In this document: piece after piece, positions 38,860 to 47,199 of the stretch
How the letters are laid out: each line of letters begins with the position of its first letter
Numbering within the stretch: position 1 is the first letter of the stretch
Origin: Deltaproteobacteria bacterium
GTDB taxonomy: Bacteria; Myxococcota_C; UBA6777
NCBI GenBank assembly: GCA_006226375.1
Contig: SBHC01000010.1
Location: forward strand, 238,492 to 302,491
Reading direction: 5' to 3'
Length of the DNA stretch: 64,000 nt
Made by a program: the position numbers and the translations under genes
Notes under the pieces: generated by a model
The model's database searches: none
The model's input: the letters and a program-made list of their open reading frames with translations, nothing else
Told to the model about the DNA's origin: nothing

Positions 38860-39102
38860 TTACATTGTTGCGAAGATCCCCATTTTTTTTCGTTCAAGAA
38901 TGGAACTCGCTTTGTTTAGGGTTCCCCTTCCCTCTTGGGAGGGCATACAGTTTGCCCTTTGAACGAGACAATCCGTGTTCGCCAACAGTTTTTGCGACAG
39001 CGTCGTGCAAACGATAACGTAGGTTGCGCACTTGTTGAGAGACATCGTCGGACACAGATGGCCAGCAACTTCGCACACAGCTTGCTGACAGTGACCGGCC
39101 AT
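38860..39102 (-). other. Alternative coding frame overlapping the kinase 3' end (possible frameshifted C-terminus)
   Basis: This frame opens just after a TGA near 39108 and runs 80 codons. Its third positions are G/C-rich over the part I counted (18 of 26), compared with 10 of 26 in the annotated kinase frame and 11 of 26 in the third. It encodes seven spaced Cys (VCEVAGHLCPTMSLNKC). It is either the true kinase C-terminus displaced by an indel or sequencing error, or noise. Confidence 0.35.
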
Positions 39103-40574
39103 TTGTCACGTGAAGGACTCTTCATGGCATCCGGCTCGTCCCCTTGGGAAGGAGGCTCAACAGCGCGCGGTTTCGTTCGGCCCATGGGCTTTCCCTGCCC
39201 CATTCCATCCCGACGGACAGGAGGCTTGGACAAGTCCGACTCGTCAGAAGGGTCACCTGCATCTTGGGCGGCTGGTGGAGTGTCTGCCTCGCCAGCGTCA
39301 ACCGGTTCAGGGCGTTGCGCAGGGGAACCTCGTCGTTCGTCAGGCGCCTTCGCTCGTCGAGACGGATTGGGCATGTACTTGGCTGATCCAGAGTTGTTGT
39401 TCGCCGGTGAAACTTCCCCCACGATGCTGCGATAGGTCGACAACATCATGGCTCGTCCATCTGGCCAGAAGAACCAAATCCCTGCGCCGCCACCGCCCAC
39501 CAAAAGAAACAACACAAACAACCACTTCAGCGTTCCACCTTTCTTGGCAACTGGTGCCGGCGGATGGGCTGAAGGTGTGTAAGGGGGGCGAGGTTCACGA
39601 CGATCGGGCTCGGTCACGCCGCTCACCGACTCACTGGAGGGAAGTGGTTGTGCTTCTCGTTGAAACGCTGCGGTACCATGCGCAACAGGTCCGCCACCAG
39701 AGACGCGATGGGAAGGGGCCTGAGGCCAAGCACCTTGCTCCTGGGTTTGTCCTTTGAGATCGTTCATCGCCAACGCCATCTCACGAGCGGTCGGGAAGCG
39801 ATTGTTTGGATCTTTTTGCAGACATCTCTCGATCACAACCCTCAAATATTGGGGGATATTGGGATCGACAATCTCAGGAGGTGGCTTGTGCACATGAGAG
39901 AACAGCACGATGTACGAACCCTGGTCGTCGTCCGAGCGAGGGTACAGAGGCATTCCCACCAACATTTCGTAAAGAATGGAGCCGACAGCGTAGATGTCGC
40001 TGCGACCATCCAACTCTTTGCCCACAATTTGCTCAGGGCTCATGTAATCCGGCGTGCCGAGGATGGTTCCAGTGTTGGTCAGACGCTGGTCGCTGCTCTC
40101 TTGCAGAGCGATCCCAAAATCTGTCAACTTGAGCATGTTGTTGCGATCCAACAACAAGTTGGAAGGTTTGAGATCGCGATGAACGACCCCTTTGCGATGG
40201 CAGTAATCCAAGCCTTCCAGCAGCTCGATGGTGAGACGATGACACTCCTCCGGTGGTAGCTTGCGCTCTCGCTGGAGCTTCTGATCCAGCGCATCACCTT
40301 CCACAAACTCCATCACCAAATAGTAGGTGTTGTCTTCGATCAAGAAGTCTTCGATGCGAACGATGTTGGGATGGTCCAAAGTCATCATAACTTCGGCTTC
40401 CCGCTCGAATCTTGTCTGGAAGTTGGGAGCGACAGCAAGCTCCGGATGAAGCTGCTTGATCGCAAACAAGCGACCCTTCACACGCAAGTGTGACGCGACA
40501 AACACCTGACCCATCCCGCCCTTCATTAAAGCGCGTTCAAGGCGATAGGTGTTGTTAAGTACAGTACCTACCAT
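38916..40574 (-). CDS. Eukaryotic-like Ser/Thr protein kinase, single-pass, with suspect C-terminus
   Basis: 552 residues as read. Kinase domain at about residues 10-275: glycine-loop region LMKGGMGQVF, Lys40 (FAIKQL), HRDLKPSN at 132-139, DFG 152-154, GTPDYMSPEQ. All catalytic residues are intact. A Pro/Ser linker leads to one membrane segment (KWLFVLFLLVGGGGAGIWFFW, about residue 350-370), then an Asp/Pro/Arg-rich outer region. The last ~60 residues are oddly rich in Cys and Arg, with third-position GC near 40%, while an overlapping frame over the same bases scores about 70%, which suggests a frameshift near 39110. Confidence 0.88.
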   Translation of the reverse strand: MVGTVLNNTYRLERALMKGGMGQVFVASHLRVKGRLFAIKQLHPELAVAPNFQTRFEREAEVMMTLDHPNIVRIEDFLIEDNTYYLVMEFVEGDALDQKLQRERKLPPEECHRLTIELLEGLDYCHRKGVVHRDLKPSNLLLDRNNMLKLTDFGIALQESSDQRLTNTGTILGTPDYMSPEQIVGKELDGRSDIYAVGSILYEMLVGMPLYPRSDDDQGSYIVLFSHVHKPPPEIVDPNIPQYLRVVIERCLQKDPNNRFPTAREMALAMNDLKGQTQEQGAWPQAPSHRVSGGGPVAHGTAAFQREAQPLPSSESVSGVTEPDRREPRPPYTPSAHPPAPVAKKGGTLKWLFVLFLLVGGGGAGIWFFWPDGRAMMLSTYRSIVGEVSPANNNSGSAKYMPNPSRRAKAPDERRGSPAQRPEPVDAGEADTPPAAQDAGDPSDESDLSKPPVRRDGMGQGKPMGRTKPRAVEPPSQGDEPDAMKSPSRDKWPVTVSKLCAKLLAICVRRCLSTSAQPTLSFARRCRKNCWRTRIVSFKGQTVCPPKREGEP

Positions 40575-40625
40575 AATGGGATCTTCAACCGTGTGGGAGG
40601 GTGAAAGCGGAGAAAAGAGAGGACA

Positions 40626-41819
40626 TCAGTCCGAGAGGCTAGTTTCGACTTCGTCACCGTCGTTGATCTCAGAGACGCTCTGCGTGATCACCGCAACAGA
40701 TGTGTCTCGACGAACTTCGATCACCACAGCACGACCGATAAAGATACGATTGTACTTGCGCTTGCGAACCTGTACCGATGTATCGGTACGATTGATGCCG
40801 CCGCGACGATAGATCGAGAAGACATTCCCTTTGCGCACACCGTGACGTCGTCCACGGTTCACGTACACCTGGTAAAATTGGCCAACGATCGAGGAGTTGG
40901 ACGTTGCCCGGAGCACATTGCCTTTGATCAACGCTTCGTTACGACGGATCTTGATCGTCACCTTGTTGCTCATGTAACGACCCACAAGATCGTCGCGCTG
41001 AATCTCTCGGTACGCGTCGATGATCTTGCCAACTGCGCGGCGTTTGCCAACAGAAGAGATCTGAAGCACACCCTTGAGTCGAACGATGTAACCCGTGGTC
41101 TTGCCGTTCTGAGGGTCTTTTACAGTGCCAGACACTCTGTAAATGGAGTACTGCTCGCCCACCCGAACGTTGCGGAGATTTTTGAAGGACAAGTACACAC
41201 GATCTCGCTCAGTGAGCAGCGTACGCATGTCCACAGCGCCCGAGATCTTGCCGCTCTCTTTGATACCCTTGGGATCAATAAAGCTCTCACGACGAGTGAT
41301 CAGCCTGTTCCCTGGCTGTGAACCCACACCAACGAGAGGCTTAACGATCTTTATATCGCTGCTTGTGACTTTTTGATTGCCCGCACGAGACACAGCATCC
41401 CATTCTTTCTTCTTGGGCGTCTTCGGCTTGATCTGAATCCGGCCGCCGTTGGAGAAGCGAATGACATTGCCAGGAAAGATCCAGTGGGGGTTTTGGATTT
41501 GGGGGTTCCGGGTCCAGATCTTCGGCCAGTACCAGGGGCTTCCCAGGTAGCGACGTGAGATGTCCCACAACGTATCGCCCGGTTGGACGATGTACTTTCG
41601 CGGAGCGTTGCGCCACGAAGCCTTGGGCGAAAACGAAACAGTATCGCCACCACCAGAAGGAGATCCTGGTGCTGCAGTGCTGGAACCTCCGCTACGGGGA
41701 GGAGCCACAGGGGCGGGAGTACTGGATCCTGGCTCTTCAGCTTGAGCCCATGATTCTGAAGGCAACGCCAACAACAAGAGACAACTACCACAAACCGTCA
41801 GAAACAAGAACTTTTTCAT
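40626..41819 (-). CDS. Secreted LysM-domain protein
   Basis: 397 residues. A Sec signal peptide ends near SESWAQA (residue ~26). After a Pro/Ser/Gly-rich spacer, residues ~74-122 form a LysM domain (YIVQPGDTLWDISRRYLGSPWYWPKIWTRN...NPHWIFPGNVI), which binds peptidoglycan glycan. The remaining ~270 residues are beta-rich and basic with YLSFKNLRNVRVGEQYSIYRV and GQFYQVYVNRGRRHGVRKGNVFSIYR, two copies of a similar strand-turn unit where each reads like a small beta-barrel. Family members in delta-type bacteria are envelope proteins of unknown function. Separated from the kinase by 51 bases on the same strand. Confidence 0.88.
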   Translation of the reverse strand: MKKFLFLTVCGSCLLLLALPSESWAQAEEPGSSTPAPVAPPRSGGSSTAAPGSPSGGGDTVSFSPKASWRNAPRKYIVQPGDTLWDISRRYLGSPWYWPKIWTRNPQIQNPHWIFPGNVIRFSNGGRIQIKPKTPKKKEWDAVSRAGNQKVTSSDIKIVKPLVGVGSQPGNRLITRRESFIDPKGIKESGKISGAVDMRTLLTERDRVYLSFKNLRNVRVGEQYSIYRVSGTVKDPQNGKTTGYIVRLKGVLQISSVGKRRAVGKIIDAYREIQRDDLVGRYMSNKVTIKIRRNEALIKGNVLRATSNSSIVGQFYQVYVNRGRRHGVRKGNVFSIYRRGGINRTDTSVQVRKRKYNRIFIGRAVVIEVRRDTSVAVITQSVSEINDGDEVETSLSD

Positions 41820-42018
41820 AGAACACCTCTATATTCGGAGACTCGCCAGAAGTAGCATAGTTGGGTGCCCCTACAAAGTCAAGAAAGCCAAGGGGTTCTC
41901 TCCATTCGCTCGCTACCCATCCAGCACCAGTCCGTACAAGGCTCAGAAAACGGCGGGTTTTCCTGAAACCTGAACCTCTTACCCACTTCAGTCCAAACGC
42001 AGAGAACAACGCCTCGAT

Positions 42019-43719
42019 CTAGTTGTGATCCAAATCGTTTTCATCCACAACACCACGAGGGGGTTCCCAATGAGAATAAGGGGCGATGCGCTGCATCAAC
42101 ATCAACTCGTGCACAACAGCATCCAGGAGTGGAGACAGGGTCTCCGGGTCCAACGCTGAGATCCCTATCGCTTTGTATCGACGGGTGAGATTCTCCGCCT
42201 CTTCAGGATCAATCCGGTCTATCTTATTAAAGACAAGCAAGGATGGCTTGTCGTGAAGATCCAGCTCTGCAAGGATCCGATTGACCGATTCAATTTGCTC
42301 TTGGTAAGCCGGATCAGACACATCCACAAGATGGATCAGAAGATCGGCGTCCTCCAACTCCTCCAGCGTCGCCTGAAACGCGGTCACAAGATCGGGAGGC
42401 AAGTCACGGATAAAGCCTACCGTGTCGGAAAACAACGCGGTCTGGTTGTAAGGCAGCGACAACCGTCGGCTGACGGGATCCAGCGTAGAAAACATCCGGT
42501 TCTCGCTGAGCACGTCGCTTTGGGTCAAGGTGTTCACCAAGGTCGACTTGCCAGCGTTGGTATAACCCACCGCAGAGACCATCGGAGTGGAGCCTCGCTG
42601 TCGGTGTCGACGGCGATTCTGCCTCTGCTTCCGAACGTTCTTTAGCTGCTTTTCCAGTCGATGAATCCGATCCCGCGCCCGACGCCGGTTAATCTCCAGC
42701 TTGGTCTCTCCAGGACCCCGCCCACCAATCCCACCGGTCAATCGACTCATCGCTTTGTTCATCTGGCTGAGTCGGGGCAACATGTACTTGAGTTGGGCCA
42801 GCTCGACCTGAAGCTTTCCGTCGCGGGAGTGAGCCCGCTGGGCAAAGATATCAAGGATCAGCTGCGAGCGGTCGATCGTCTTTAACTCTGTTTGTTCTGC
42901 GATGTTTCTGGATTGCGTGGGAGTCAACTCTGCGTCAAACACCAGCAGATCGACGCCCATCTGCATCGACTCCATGTTCAATTGTTCGAGCTTGCCACGT
43001 CCCATGAGGTAACGGGGATCTGGTTTGTCTCTTCGCTGGATCTCCCGGCTCATCACAAACAAACCAGCCGATCGGGCGAGCTCTTCCAACTCATCCATTC
43101 TGGCTTCGTAGTCGAGCGTTCTGCGGTTGTACACACCGATCAGAATGGCTCGATTTCCCTCTTCAACTTCGCTTCCTTCTGTGGCGCTGCGAAGAAACTC
43201 AGCTTCCAACGAAGAGATGAAGCTGAGAAAGTCTTCTTCATCGAGAGCATGAGGGGAGAGAGGCCCCTCCACTTGCCACAACGCGCCGTCTCGATTCTGT
43301 GGCAGCATGTAGCCATAGTGAGCATCGCCAGGGAGACCATCAGACTGCGCCTCCACGACAACGATCATATCGAGTCGAGAGAGGACAAGGTCATGCAAGT
43401 CCTCTTGGGAAAGCGGCGCGTCGTCCAAGTGCGTGTGAATTAAACGCAAGCCACGAAACCGGCTCTCTCGCTCCCGCACCCGTCCCAGATCCGGCACAAC
43501 AATGCGGTCGGCGTCGCCCACCAGGATGTGCTGCACCTGACCGGCACGATCGATCAACAAGGCCAGTTGGCGCTCAACCTCCCGAGAGAGCTCTGTCAGT
43601 GCTCGCAGCAACGGAGGGGGGGCGATGGAATGTCGTGGAACTTTTCGTCGGAACAAGGCCCCCAGACGTTTCTTCTGGTTTGGCTTCAGGCCTATCAGGT
43701 TGCCTTCAATTTCGCGAAT
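42019..43719 (-). CDS. hflX: GTPase HflX, long form; probable ATT start
   Basis: 566 residues if begun at the ATT at 43719. The N-terminal ~170 residues are the extended form seen in many non-enteric HflX. Next come the HflX ribosome-binding region (YLMGRGKLEQLN), GGIGGRGPGETKLEINRR, and a coiled segment. The G domain has P-loop GYTNAGKST, switch SENRMFSTLDPVSRRL, DTVGFI, NKID and SAL. HflX splits stalled 70S ribosomes under stress. The family's conserved opening (xEIxGNxxGLKPxQxxxLxxLxRRxVP) is encoded upstream of the first standard start (TTG at 43656), and no ATG/GTG/TTG lies between it and the in-frame stop. The ATT has GGAG 7 bases upstream. Confidence 0.93.
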   Translation of the reverse strand: MREIEGNLIGLKPNQKKRLGALFRRKVPRHSIAPPPLLRALTELSREVERQLALLIDRAGQVQHILVGDADRIVVPDLGRVRERESRFRGLRLIHTHLDDAPLSQEDLHDLVLSRLDMIVVVEAQSDGLPGDAHYGYMLPQNRDGALWQVEGPLSPHALDEEDFLSFISSLEAEFLRSATEGSEVEEGNRAILIGVYNRRTLDYEARMDELEELARSAGLFVMSREIQRRDKPDPRYLMGRGKLEQLNMESMQMGVDLLVFDAELTPTQSRNIAEQTELKTIDRSQLILDIFAQRAHSRDGKLQVELAQLKYMLPRLSQMNKAMSRLTGGIGGRGPGETKLEINRRRARDRIHRLEKQLKNVRKQRQNRRRHRQRGSTPMVSAVGYTNAGKSTLVNTLTQSDVLSENRMFSTLDPVSRRLSLPYNQTALFSDTVGFIRDLPPDLVTAFQATLEELEDADLLIHLVDVSDPAYQEQIESVNRILAELDLHDKPSLLVFNKIDRIDPEEAENLTRRYKAIGISALDPETLSPLLDAVVHELMLMQRIAPYSHWEPPRGVVDENDLDHN

Positions 43720-43730
43720 GGTGGGTCTCC
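43717..43730 (-). promoter_or_regulatory. Shine-Dalgarno and ATT start of hflX
   Basis: On the minus strand GGAG (43730-43727) is followed by seven bases and then ATT (43719-43717). An in-frame TAG lies six codons upstream of the ATT. The spacing is ideal, and the first residues after the ATT (REIEGNLIGLKPNQ) match the family. Confidence 0.6.
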
Positions 43731-43781
43731 TGCTCTACGTGCCGCTCGCGGAGTCAGCACGAACTATCGATGAACCTTGAA

Positions 43782-44648
43782 TTACTCAGTCGTTCCGCCG
43801 TCTCCGCCCGAACCGGATGAGTCCCCCCCAGTGGACGGAAGCTCCACTCCTGTGGAACTCTCAAACCCTGTGGAGCTTTCTTCCCCAGTGGACGGAGTCT
43901 CTTCGGTTGGCTCTTTCTGTGCCGCTTTGCAGGGCAACTTATCATCCAAAGAGTCCGGGTTGCATTGGCATGTTTTGAAGGACGTTCCTTCAGCTTCTCG
44001 GCAGATGTAACCATCTCTTGCCCAGAGCCGCTTTCCAGTGGCAGGATCCCGAACCGAGTCGCAGTCTGTGTTGGTCTGACACTGAGTCTGGCAGGCCCGC
44101 TTTTGATTGGCGTCTGTCAGATCATCGCAGCATCCTGCGCTGGGTGTCCGGCACTCACAAGTCCGCACAGATTTGGACGGCAACTTCACACAAGCGTACC
44201 CTCGGGATGTGTTCAAGAGCTTGTTAAAGTTGGGATCGTTGCGTAGGTTGCAATCGTCGTTGGTCTCGCACCAGCGGTGGCAATCCAACGATTTGTCCTG
44301 GATGTTGCAAACGCAAGTACCTGTCTCTGTTTTGCAAACAAAGTGACGGGTGCTTTGGGTGTTGCTGTTCGTTCCGGCTCCGACTGCAGACACCGCCACG
44401 GAGCCTTTGTCACAGTCGTCGTCGGCTTTGCACGACGTTTTGCACACCAACGTGCTCTTGTCGCAGACGTAGCCTTTGCAGGGAGTGTTGACCACCTGCT
44501 CGACTTCTTGCCCGCCATCGAGTTTTTGGGTGAAGGCCTTGCAAGCTCGCCGATCGCACGACTGCAAAGTCAGGGTCGTTGCGACAGCAGCAAACAAAAG
44601 AATCGCAGTGCTTGTTAACGTTAACCGCCAGGAAAACCGAATTCGCAT
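43782..44648 (-). CDS. Small Cys-rich lipoprotein
   Basis: 288 residues. The signal sequence ends in TLTLQSC near residue 31, a plausible lipobox. About 190 residues follow with ~26 Cys in patterns such as CKTSCKADDDC, CHRWCETNDDC and CQTQCQTNTDC: four units of a C-x(3)-C-x(4)-DC type spaced by longer linkers. The tail is a Ser/Thr/Gly/Glu-rich stretch. It shares the DC-unit logic with the proteins at 22810 and 35829 but the repeats are longer. It is 62 bases upstream of hflX and 45 bases downstream of the FHA activator on the same strand; cotranscription is possible. Confidence 0.75.
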   Translation of the reverse strand: MRIRFSWRLTLTSTAILLFAAVATTLTLQSCDRRACKAFTQKLDGGQEVEQVVNTPCKGYVCDKSTLVCKTSCKADDDCDKGSVAVSAVGAGTNSNTQSTRHFVCKTETGTCVCNIQDKSLDCHRWCETNDDCNLRNDPNFNKLLNTSRGYACVKLPSKSVRTCECRTPSAGCCDDLTDANQKRACQTQCQTNTDCDSVRDPATGKRLWARDGYICREAEGTSFKTCQCNPDSLDDKLPCKAAQKEPTEETPSTGEESSTGFESSTGVELPSTGGDSSGSGGDGGTTE

Positions 44649-44693
44649 GTTCGTTCTCTACTCACTCACGCAGAAAATCCCGCCGAAACAACA

Positions 44694-46088
44694 TCAGGAG
44701 GGTCGTCGTAGCTGATGCTTCTTCATCAGATACTCCAGAGATTTTCGATGAATCCCAATCCGTTGTGCCGCCTGTGTTACGTTCCAGTCGCTCTCTTTCA
44801 GTGCAGCAGAAAGATAGGAGTTTTCAAAGCGATCCACCAGCTCTTCTTTGGCCAGCTTAAAGGGCTTGTTGAGATCGATGACTGCTTCGCCCCCAAAGCT
44901 AGAGTTGGAAGCCACAGGTCCACCTGGAGAGGAAGGCAGCAATGACGCGTCAATCTCTGGACCCGTGGAGAGAATCATCGCTCGCTCCACGTAGTTTTTG
45001 AGTTCACGGACATTTCCAGGCCAGGGATGCTGCTTGAGCTTTTCCATCGCCTCGTGGGAGACGACGTACCCAGGAGTGTCGCGGCCTTGCTGCTTAAGAA
45101 AGAGCTTCACCAGATAGGGGATGTCCTCAACACGCTGGCAAAGGGGCGGCAGAGGAACCTGAATCACGGCCAGTCGGTAGTACAGGTCTTGACGGAAGCT
45201 TCCTTCCTGTACCATTTGCTCCAGAGGCCGGTTGGTTGCGGCGACAATCCGAGTGTCAATTTGGGTCGTATCGTTGCTCCCCAAAGGCTTCACCTCTCGG
45301 GTCTCCAGCACGCGAAGCAACTTGGGCTGAAGATCCAGCGGCAGCTCACCCAATTCGTCCAAGAACAGGGTTCCGCCTTGGGCCGAAACAAACGCTCCGG
45401 GCCGACTCTGGACGGCTCCAGTGAAAGCCCCTTTGACGTGGCCAAACAACTCGCTCTCAATGAGTTCACGGGGCACAGCGGAGCAGTCAAAGACCACAAA
45501 CGGTCCGTTCTTGCGCTTGCTGTGTTCATGCACACCGCGAGCCGCCAGCTCTTTTCCTGTCCCACTCTCTCCAGTGATCAAGACTGTCGCATCGGTAGGA
45601 GCGACACGTTGCAGGATACCAAAGACCTCTTTCATCTCGATACTGTTGCCGTGCAATTCGCCGAAACGATCGGTGCGGCTGAGGTAGAACTCAGCCGCTT
45701 CTCCTTCCACCAAGTCAAACTGGATCGTGGAACTTCCCAATCCAATTCGGACGCCTGGGCGGAGAAAGGCTGACTTCACCCGAAACGATTCAATGTAGGT
45801 ACCATTGCGGCTGTCGACGTCCTCCAGGACATAGCCGCCGCCCTCGTACACAATTCGACAGTGCCGACGTGAGACCGTTGCATCGTCCAGGGAAAGATCG
45901 CAGTCGTGAGCGCTTCCAATCACAAACGAGCGGCGGTCCACAGTAGCCGAGCGCCCTTGGTCAGGCCCCTCCAATACGGTCAGACGATACTTATTAAAGG
46001 TGTAGATCTCCGACAACTCATCCGTACGGATAGCTTCTGTGATCTTGTGAAGAGTTGGAGTTTGTGGGTCTTGCTCGTCTCTATTCAC
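44694..46088 (-). CDS. FHA-domain sigma-54-dependent transcription activator
   Basis: 464 residues from a GTG start. An FHA domain at about residues 45-125 ([25 protein letters not shown]...DSRNGTYI) should bind phosphothreonine. The AAA+ domain at ~150-385 has Walker A GESGTGKE (173-180), GAFTGA (220-225), which contacts sigma-54, Walker B FLDELGE and the arginine-finger region [10 protein letters not shown] Fis-type helix-turn-helix ends the protein ([24 protein letters not shown]). The combination places it downstream of Ser/Thr kinases, two of which lie in this window; its targets are unknown. Confidence 0.95.
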   Translation of the reverse strand: MNRDEQDPQTPTLHKITEAIRTDELSEIYTFNKYRLTVLEGPDQGRSATVDRRSFVIGSAHDCDLSLDDATVSRRHCRIVYEGGGYVLEDVDSRNGTYIESFRVKSAFLRPGVRIGLGSSTIQFDLVEGEAAEFYLSRTDRFGELHGNSIEMKEVFGILQRVAPTDATVLITGESGTGKELAARGVHEHSKRKNGPFVVFDCSAVPRELIESELFGHVKGAFTGAVQSRPGAFVSAQGGTLFLDELGELPLDLQPKLLRVLETREVKPLGSNDTTQIDTRIVAATNRPLEQMVQEGSFRQDLYYRLAVIQVPLPPLCQRVEDIPYLVKLFLKQQGRDTPGYVVSHEAMEKLKQHPWPGNVRELKNYVERAMILSTGPEIDASLLPSSPGGPVASNSSFGGEAVIDLNKPFKLAKEELVDRFENSYLSAALKESDWNVTQAAQRIGIHRKSLEYLMKKHQLRRPS

Positions 46089-46457
46089 GCTTTTGCTCTT
46101 GTTTGTTCAAACGTCGAAAAAAACACAATCCCGAGAGGGACACAATGCGGTTCGCTACCTCGCCCAACACCCCGAAGAAACAGGGGGTGTACCCAGCGCA
46201 TCTATCGGATTCTCAAGCCATGTCAGTGTACGGGATCAACCAGCAAATTGCAACCGTCCCTGTTTGGGTTATCAGGCACTTTCTTGTCCTGTGATTCCTG
46301 CCTTACTTTTTTTATATTCCATTCAAGTTATAGGCCCCCTATCCGTATCTACTACAACAGCCCAACAAACTGGTTAGAATTCGAAACGTAGGATTAACAA
46401 AATGATGGAATTGCGATACAGTGACATGCAGAAGTTCCGTATATCACTCTTGAAAAA
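46089..46457. other. Divergent intergenic region, 369 bases, no gene seen
   Basis: It lies between the FHA activator and the HTH-REC gene and must hold both promoters. A 7-base inverted repeat, ACACCCC (46167-46173) with GGGGTGT (46184-46190), has no T-run and could be an operator or a weak hairpin. An A/T-rich patch occurs at 46305-46330. I searched by eye for a sigma-54 site: GGCAC...TTGT at about 46272 has the wrong spacing. Confidence 0.4.
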
Positions 46458-47081
46458 ATGAAAGGACAAGGAGTGAACACTGTCATGAATGATGAGACCA
46501 TTCTTTCCTCCCACCAGGTTGCAAAGATCTTGCAAGCCAGCCCGTCAGCAGTGATCGGATGGTTTGATCGTGGCACCTTGGTGGGATTTCGTACACCTGG
46601 AGGCCACCGGAGGGTGAAGGCCGGCGAGTTAAGGCGTTTTTTGGAGGCGCACAACATGCCGATCCCTGTTGCTCTTGCAGGTCCTTCTGCACAAGCATTG
46701 CGCGTGCACGTGATCGACGATGAGGAGGTCGTCATCCGCGCGCTGGAACGGAATTTCAAACATTCCAACTATGTCGTCGATATGCGCAGTTCCACCAACC
46801 CTGTGGAGGCGCTGTTGCAGATTGGGAGCGATCCACCCGACGTCATCCTGTTGGATATCTACTTAGAAGCCATGGATGGGTTCGGGGTCTGCCGTCAGCT
46901 TCGTGAATCGGAGCAACTCAAAGAGGTGATTGTGATCGGGATGAGCGCAAAGCCTTCGGATGAAGATCGAGAGCGAATTCTCGATTGTGGTGCACAAGGG
47001 TACCTCTCCAAGCCATTCACAGTGGAACAATTTATGGAACTCTTGCCATCCGACTTCCGAAGGTTATCGAGCTACCGGTAA
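46458..47081 (+). CDS. Regulator with N-terminal MerR/excisionase-type HTH and C-terminal receiver domain
   Basis: 207 residues from the ATG at 46458. GTG 46473 or ATG 46485 may be the real start because AAGGAG lies just before them. Residues 14-65 are a winged-helix DNA-binding domain of the BldC/excisionase kind (SHQVAKILQASPSAVIGWFDRGTL...TPGGHRRV). Residues 80-200 are an intact receiver: DDEE, phospho-acceptor Asp133 in ILLDIYLEAMDG, and Lys185 in GYLSKPF. Having the DNA-binding domain before the receiver reverses the usual response-regulator order. The neighbouring kinases are plausible partners. It is followed by a strong terminator. Confidence 0.88.
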   Translation: MKGQGVNTVMNDETILSSHQVAKILQASPSAVIGWFDRGTLVGFRTPGGHRRVKAGELRRFLEAHNMPIPVALAGPSAQALRVHVIDDEEVVIRALERNFKHSNYVVDMRSSTNPVEALLQIGSDPPDVILLDIYLEAMDGFGVCRQLRESEQLKEVIVIGMSAKPSDEDRERILDCGAQGYLSKPFTVEQFMELLPSDFRRLSSYR

Positions 47082-47118
47082 CGGTTCAACGAGGTGAGTC
47101 CTCGGTCTTTTCGAGTCC

Positions 47119-47156
47119 AACCAAACGTGAATTGCTGCATCACGTTTGGTTCTTTC
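47119..47156 (+). terminator. Intrinsic terminator after HTH-REC gene
   Basis: A 12-base perfect stem, AACCAAACGTGA (47119-47130) with TCACGTTTGGTT (47140-47151), with a 9-base loop is followed by CTTTC. The T-run is short, but the stem is long and correctly placed 38 bases past the stop. Confidence 0.65.
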
Positions 47157-47199
47157 GACCCCGTCCCTCTGTGTGCTTCTCTTAGGGAGCACCAAAACC

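Noticed and set aside
46268-46290. Possible sigma-54 promoter (GGCAC...TTGT)
   Set aside because: Spacing between the two elements is one base short and the -12 element lacks GC.
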